A DNA stretch of 9,028 nt from Deltaproteobacteria bacterium (GTDB lineage Bacteria > Myxococcota > Polyangia > Polyangiales > B10-G4): the NCBI GenBank assembly GCA_019312705.1, contig JAFDCW010000114.1, positions 1 through 9,028 of the forward strand, in the 5' to 3' direction. The position numbers and the translations under genes are program-made. Within the stretch, counting starts at the first letter, position 1; every line of letters starts with the position of its first letter. Below are positions 6,993 through 9,028 of the stretch, piece after piece. The notes below the pieces were generated by a model. It was not told where the DNA came from, did no database searches, and saw only the letters and a list, made by a program, of their open reading frames with translations.

Positions 6993-6999
6993 GAGGAGG
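6993..6999 (+). promoter_or_regulatory. Strong ribosome binding site GAGGAGG
   Basis: GAGGAGG lies 7 bases before the ATG at 7007. It decides the start of the lipoprotein gene against the in-frame ATG at 6809, which would place 66 unlikely residues ahead of the signal sequence. Confidence 0.8.
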
Positions 7000-7006
7000 T
7001 TGGCGT

Positions 7007-8512
7007 ATGCATCAGGTACTACGAGTCGTGATAGCGGGGTGCGTGCTCACGGGGTGCGCGGCGGACATTAGCAGCGGGCGAACCGAAATAATCGGCAGCT
7101 CGGCGACGCCGGAGCTCGAAGTTGGATTGTCCGCCCTCGAAGGCGACATCGAACAAAACCGACGAAACCGCATCGCGATTTTCGAGGGCAACGCCCTCGC
7201 GAGCCGGGTGTTCGAGCGGGCGATGAACTCAGAGCTGCGCGCCCTCGGCCTCGATACGTTGACCTACGTCGACTACCCGATGACGCTCACCGATGCGCCG
7301 ATGGGAGAGATCCTCGGCGTCGAACTCGCAAGTACGGTGGACCCGGTCGACCCGGTGGCCCCAGCGGGCATCCCGGCGGGGGTACCCTGTGCCTTCGCGA
7401 TGCCGGCGCCGCCCATCGATACGTCGGGCATCTCGTGTCGCTTCATGGTGAGCAACGCGACCGACCGAGCCCGGGTCCGGGCCAGCCAAGCGGCCGTCGA
7501 AGAGCCGCTCTATGATGAATTCGCCGACGAAGCACCGGAGCCTGAGGAGGTCCGCGAATGGTACGCGCGGGCCATGGCGTTTGGCGTCGAGAACTCGATC
7601 TCCCATGCGCTCGAATCCTTGCGAGCGGTCGGCGCCTGCGACCGAGAGCCCACCGTCGCCGAGAGCGCATTCGAGCGCGGCGTCGCCGTGGGTCGGCGGG
7701 TCGCCCTCGCCGCGGTCCGTACCGAAGAGGGAACCACCGCGCGGACCGAGTGCGACGTCGACCGGATCGTCCGCCGCGGGACAGAGGGGCTCGATTCGTC
7801 CACGCTGACTGTCGACAACCCGCTCTGCGCGGGCTTCGAGGCTGCCAGCATCGACGAGTCCACCTACCTGGCGACGGCGACGCGCGAGCTGACCGCGGGG
7901 ATCGCAGCGGGCATCGCCGAGGCTTCTCGTGAGGAGGAGGCCCGGTTGGTGCGGACCTGGGTCTGCGAGATCCCCCCGCCGCCCGGCGATGATGGTGGCG
8001 GATGGGGCGGCGACGGCGGCGGCGGTGGCGGCAGCGGCGACCCGCTGGTCCTCGACCTCGACGGAAACGGCGTTCACATCGAGCCGCTCGTGACGGGGGC
8101 GTTCTTCGACTTCGGCGATACGGGCCGAGTGCACACGGAGTGGCTCGCTCGCGGAGACGGCTTCCTGGTCTTCGACCGCGACCGCGACGGTGAGATCGTA
8201 TCGACCGAGCTCTTCGGTGACGTGACGGAAACCGAGGACGGCTCGGGGGCCGGCGACGGGCTCGAGGCCTTGGCGCTCTACGACGCCGAGGAGCGCGGGG
8301 GCAATGCGGACGGCCGCATCGATGGTGACGACGCTGTCTTCGCCGAGCTCTCCGTGTGGATCGACCGCGACGGTGATGCGCGCGCCGACGACGGAGAGCT
8401 GGTCTCGCTCTCTTCGCTGGGCATCATCGCCATCGAACATGAATTCGAGCGCTTCATCACGAACGACGGCGAGGGACTCGCGGTCGACGTCTGGTTCTCC
8501 TACCAAAACTGA
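7007..8512 (+). CDS. Lipoprotein ending in an FrpC-like calcium-dependent self-processing module
   Basis: 501 residues. The signal sequence ends in the lipobox LTGC with lipidated C17. Residues 18-325 are an unrecognised, mostly helical domain with six cysteines (128, 144, 211, 249, 274, 320). A Pro then Gly-rich linker (323-344) leads to D345-P346 and the segment PLVLDLDGNG, the way the self-processing module of the meningococcal RTX protein FrpC begins. The module (346-501) has a perfect EF-hand loop DRDRDGEIVSTE (390-401) followed by LFGD, a NADGRIDGDD stretch (433-442), and a second calcium-type loop DRDGDARADDGE (453-464) after VWI. In FrpC, calcium triggers cleavage of the Asp-Pro bond, and the new C-terminal Asp can join a lysine of another protein. 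The same activity here is inferred. The protein contains no lysine. It starts a probable two-gene operon behind the sigma-54-like promoter. Confidence 0.9.
   Translation: MHQVLRVVIAGCVLTGCAADISSGRTEIIGSSATPELEVGLSALEGDIEQNRRNRIAIFEGNALASRVFERAMNSELRALGLDTLTYVDYPMTLTDAPMGEILGVELASTVDPVDPVAPAGIPAGVPCAFAMPAPPIDTSGISCRFMVSNATDRARVRASQAAVEEPLYDEFADEAPEPEEVREWYARAMAFGVENSISHALESLRAVGACDREPTVAESAFERGVAVGRRVALAAVRTEEGTTARTECDVDRIVRRGTEGLDSSTLTVDNPLCAGFEAASIDESTYLATATRELTAGIAAGIAEASREEEARLVRTWVCEIPPPPGDDGGGWGGDGGGGGGSGDPLVLDLDGNGVHIEPLVTGAFFDFGDTGRVHTEWLARGDGFLVFDRDRDGEIVSTELFGDVTETEDGSGAGDGLEALALYDAEERGGNADGRIDGDDAVFAELSVWIDRDGDARADDGELVSLSSLGIIAIEHEFERFITNDGEGLAVDVWFSYQN
8042..8509 (+). other. Self-processing module (SPM-like) domain, residues 346-501
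   Basis: Domain region encoded after the predicted scissile Asp-Pro (D345 codon at 8039-8041). Calcium-ligand candidates in order: D350/D352/N354, D368/D371 (a degraded version of the usual FDxDGDG), D390/D392/D394/E401, N433/D435/D439, and D453/D455/D457/E464. It is slightly shorter (156 residues) than the roughly 175-residue module I recall for FrpC. Similarity is from motif order, not from an alignment. Confidence 0.7.
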
Positions 8513-8528
8513 TACCGGAGAGCTCACC

Positions 8529-9028
8529 ATGCCGACCATCAAGCACCTCGCCCTCGCCGCGCTCGTCCTCACGGCGTGCGCCGCGCCGGCGAGCGGAGAC
8601 CGAGAGGTGCCTGGCGCGTGGGTCGCGATCGTTTCGCCGGCGGGAGAAGAGCTCGTCGGCGGCGTCGTTTCCGTCGTCATCGACGTAGCAACGAATCAAG
8701 ACGCCGAGCGCGTCGAACTGTGGGCTGACGACGAACACTCGATCGCCACCTGGGGCGAGGGCGGCGGCGGCTTGGTGGTCGACCTCGACACGGCGCTGCT
8801 CGATGACGGCCTGCATACCCTCCGAGTGGTGGTGACGTGGCCGGATGGACAAGAGAGCGCTGACGAGCGCGTCATCATCGTGGACAACGGCGGTCCCGTG
8901 GTGACCATCGACGAGGCCCTCAGCCGTGTCTTTCACGAGGACGGCGAGTTCGGCTTCGCCGTGACGGTGACCGACTCGACCCGGGTCACCGCCCTGCGAT
9001 TGCGGGTGGATGGGCTGACGGTCGAGGA
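8529..9028 (+). CDS. Lipoprotein with Ig-like domains (partial, runs off right edge)
   Basis: 166 residues are visible from the ATG at 8529, which has GGAGAG 6 bases upstream. The signal sequence ends in the lipobox LTAC with lipidated C17. Residues about 31-119 read as a bacterial Ig-like beta-sandwich: VAIVSPAGEELVGG, a middle strand AERVELWADD, LDDGLHTLRVVV, and VIIVDN at the end. A second unit starts with GPVVTI (122-127) and a related strand VTALRLRVDG. Tandem Ig-like units of this kind usually act as spacers or adhesion modules on the surface. The gene starts 16 bp after the self-processing lipoprotein on the same strand, so the two are very likely co-transcribed and may be exported together. 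The only lysine visible is in the signal peptide. Full length and C-terminal domains cannot be judged. Confidence 0.85.
   Translation, partial: MPTIKHLALAALVLTACAAPASGDREVPGAWVAIVSPAGEELVGGVVSVVIDVATNQDAERVELWADDEHSIATWGEGGGGLVVDLDTALLDDGLHTLRVVVTWPDGQESADERVIIVDNGGPVVTIDEALSRVFHEDGEFGFAVTVTDSTRVTALRLRVDGLTVE

Noticed and set aside
6809..7006. N-terminal extension of the self-processing lipoprotein
   Set aside because: The extension would bury the signal sequence 66 residues in. The ATG at 7007 has a strong GAGGAGG site, and the predicted promoter lies inside the extension.
7340..7354. Other Asp-Pro bonds (VDPVDP, residues 111-116) as processing sites
   Set aside because: They are not followed by the LxLDLDG start of the module. 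Only D345-P346 sits at the domain boundary.
7229..8680. Long minus-strand open frame (483 codons) opposite the self-processing lipoprotein
   Set aside because: It covers a gene with a clear lipobox and calcium loops, spans into the next gene, and encodes low-information Arg/Ala/Val-rich sequence without recognisable motifs.

Overview
The window is about 9 kb of very GC-rich DNA with tightly packed genes. It looks like a chromosome fragment from a myxobacterium or close relative (Myxococcota). The case is indirect: a transmembrane Ser/Thr kinase with a PEGA-type exported domain, several lipoproteins with propeller, Ig-like or calcium-binding folds, and GC-driven codon use. No rRNA, tRNA, CRISPR array, transposase or phage gene was seen, and the species cannot be named.

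Left part (1-2478). Two overlapping minus-strand genes encode a universal stress protein (UspA family, with an unusual Gly/Lys plus acidic tail) and, translationally coupled behind it, a Na/phosphate-cotransporter-family membrane protein cut by the left edge. Divergent from them, a plus-strand gene encodes an unnamed membrane protein with a bacterial PH-like cytoplasmic domain and a cysteine-rich, TPR-like domain outside the membrane.

Middle part (2499-6779, all minus strand). Read in gene order: a Kelch-like propeller lipoprotein, a Ser/Thr kinase with one transmembrane helix and PEGA-like exported modules, and a signal-peptide TPR/membrane protein. The kinase and TPR protein are 26 bp apart and probably share a transcript. 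The set looks like an envelope sensing or signalling cluster.

Right part (6780-9028, plus strand). A 227-bp divergent region carries a strong candidate sigma-54 (RpoN) promoter. Upstream of it lie two inverted repeats and a 10-bp-period direct repeat. It drives a lipoprotein whose last 156 residues resemble the calcium-dependent self-processing module of the RTX protein FrpC, including an Asp-Pro bond exactly at the module boundary after a glycine-rich linker. If active, it would clip itself and could link its membrane-anchored half to a lysine of another protein. A second lipoprotein with Ig-like domains follows 16 bp downstream and runs off the right edge.

Across the window, the parts of proteins predicted to lie outside the cytoplasm contain almost no lysine (about 3 in roughly 1,760 residues), while the cytoplasmic parts have normal to high lysine. 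The two most interesting signals are the putative clip-and-link lipoprotein under sigma-54 control and this lysine depletion.
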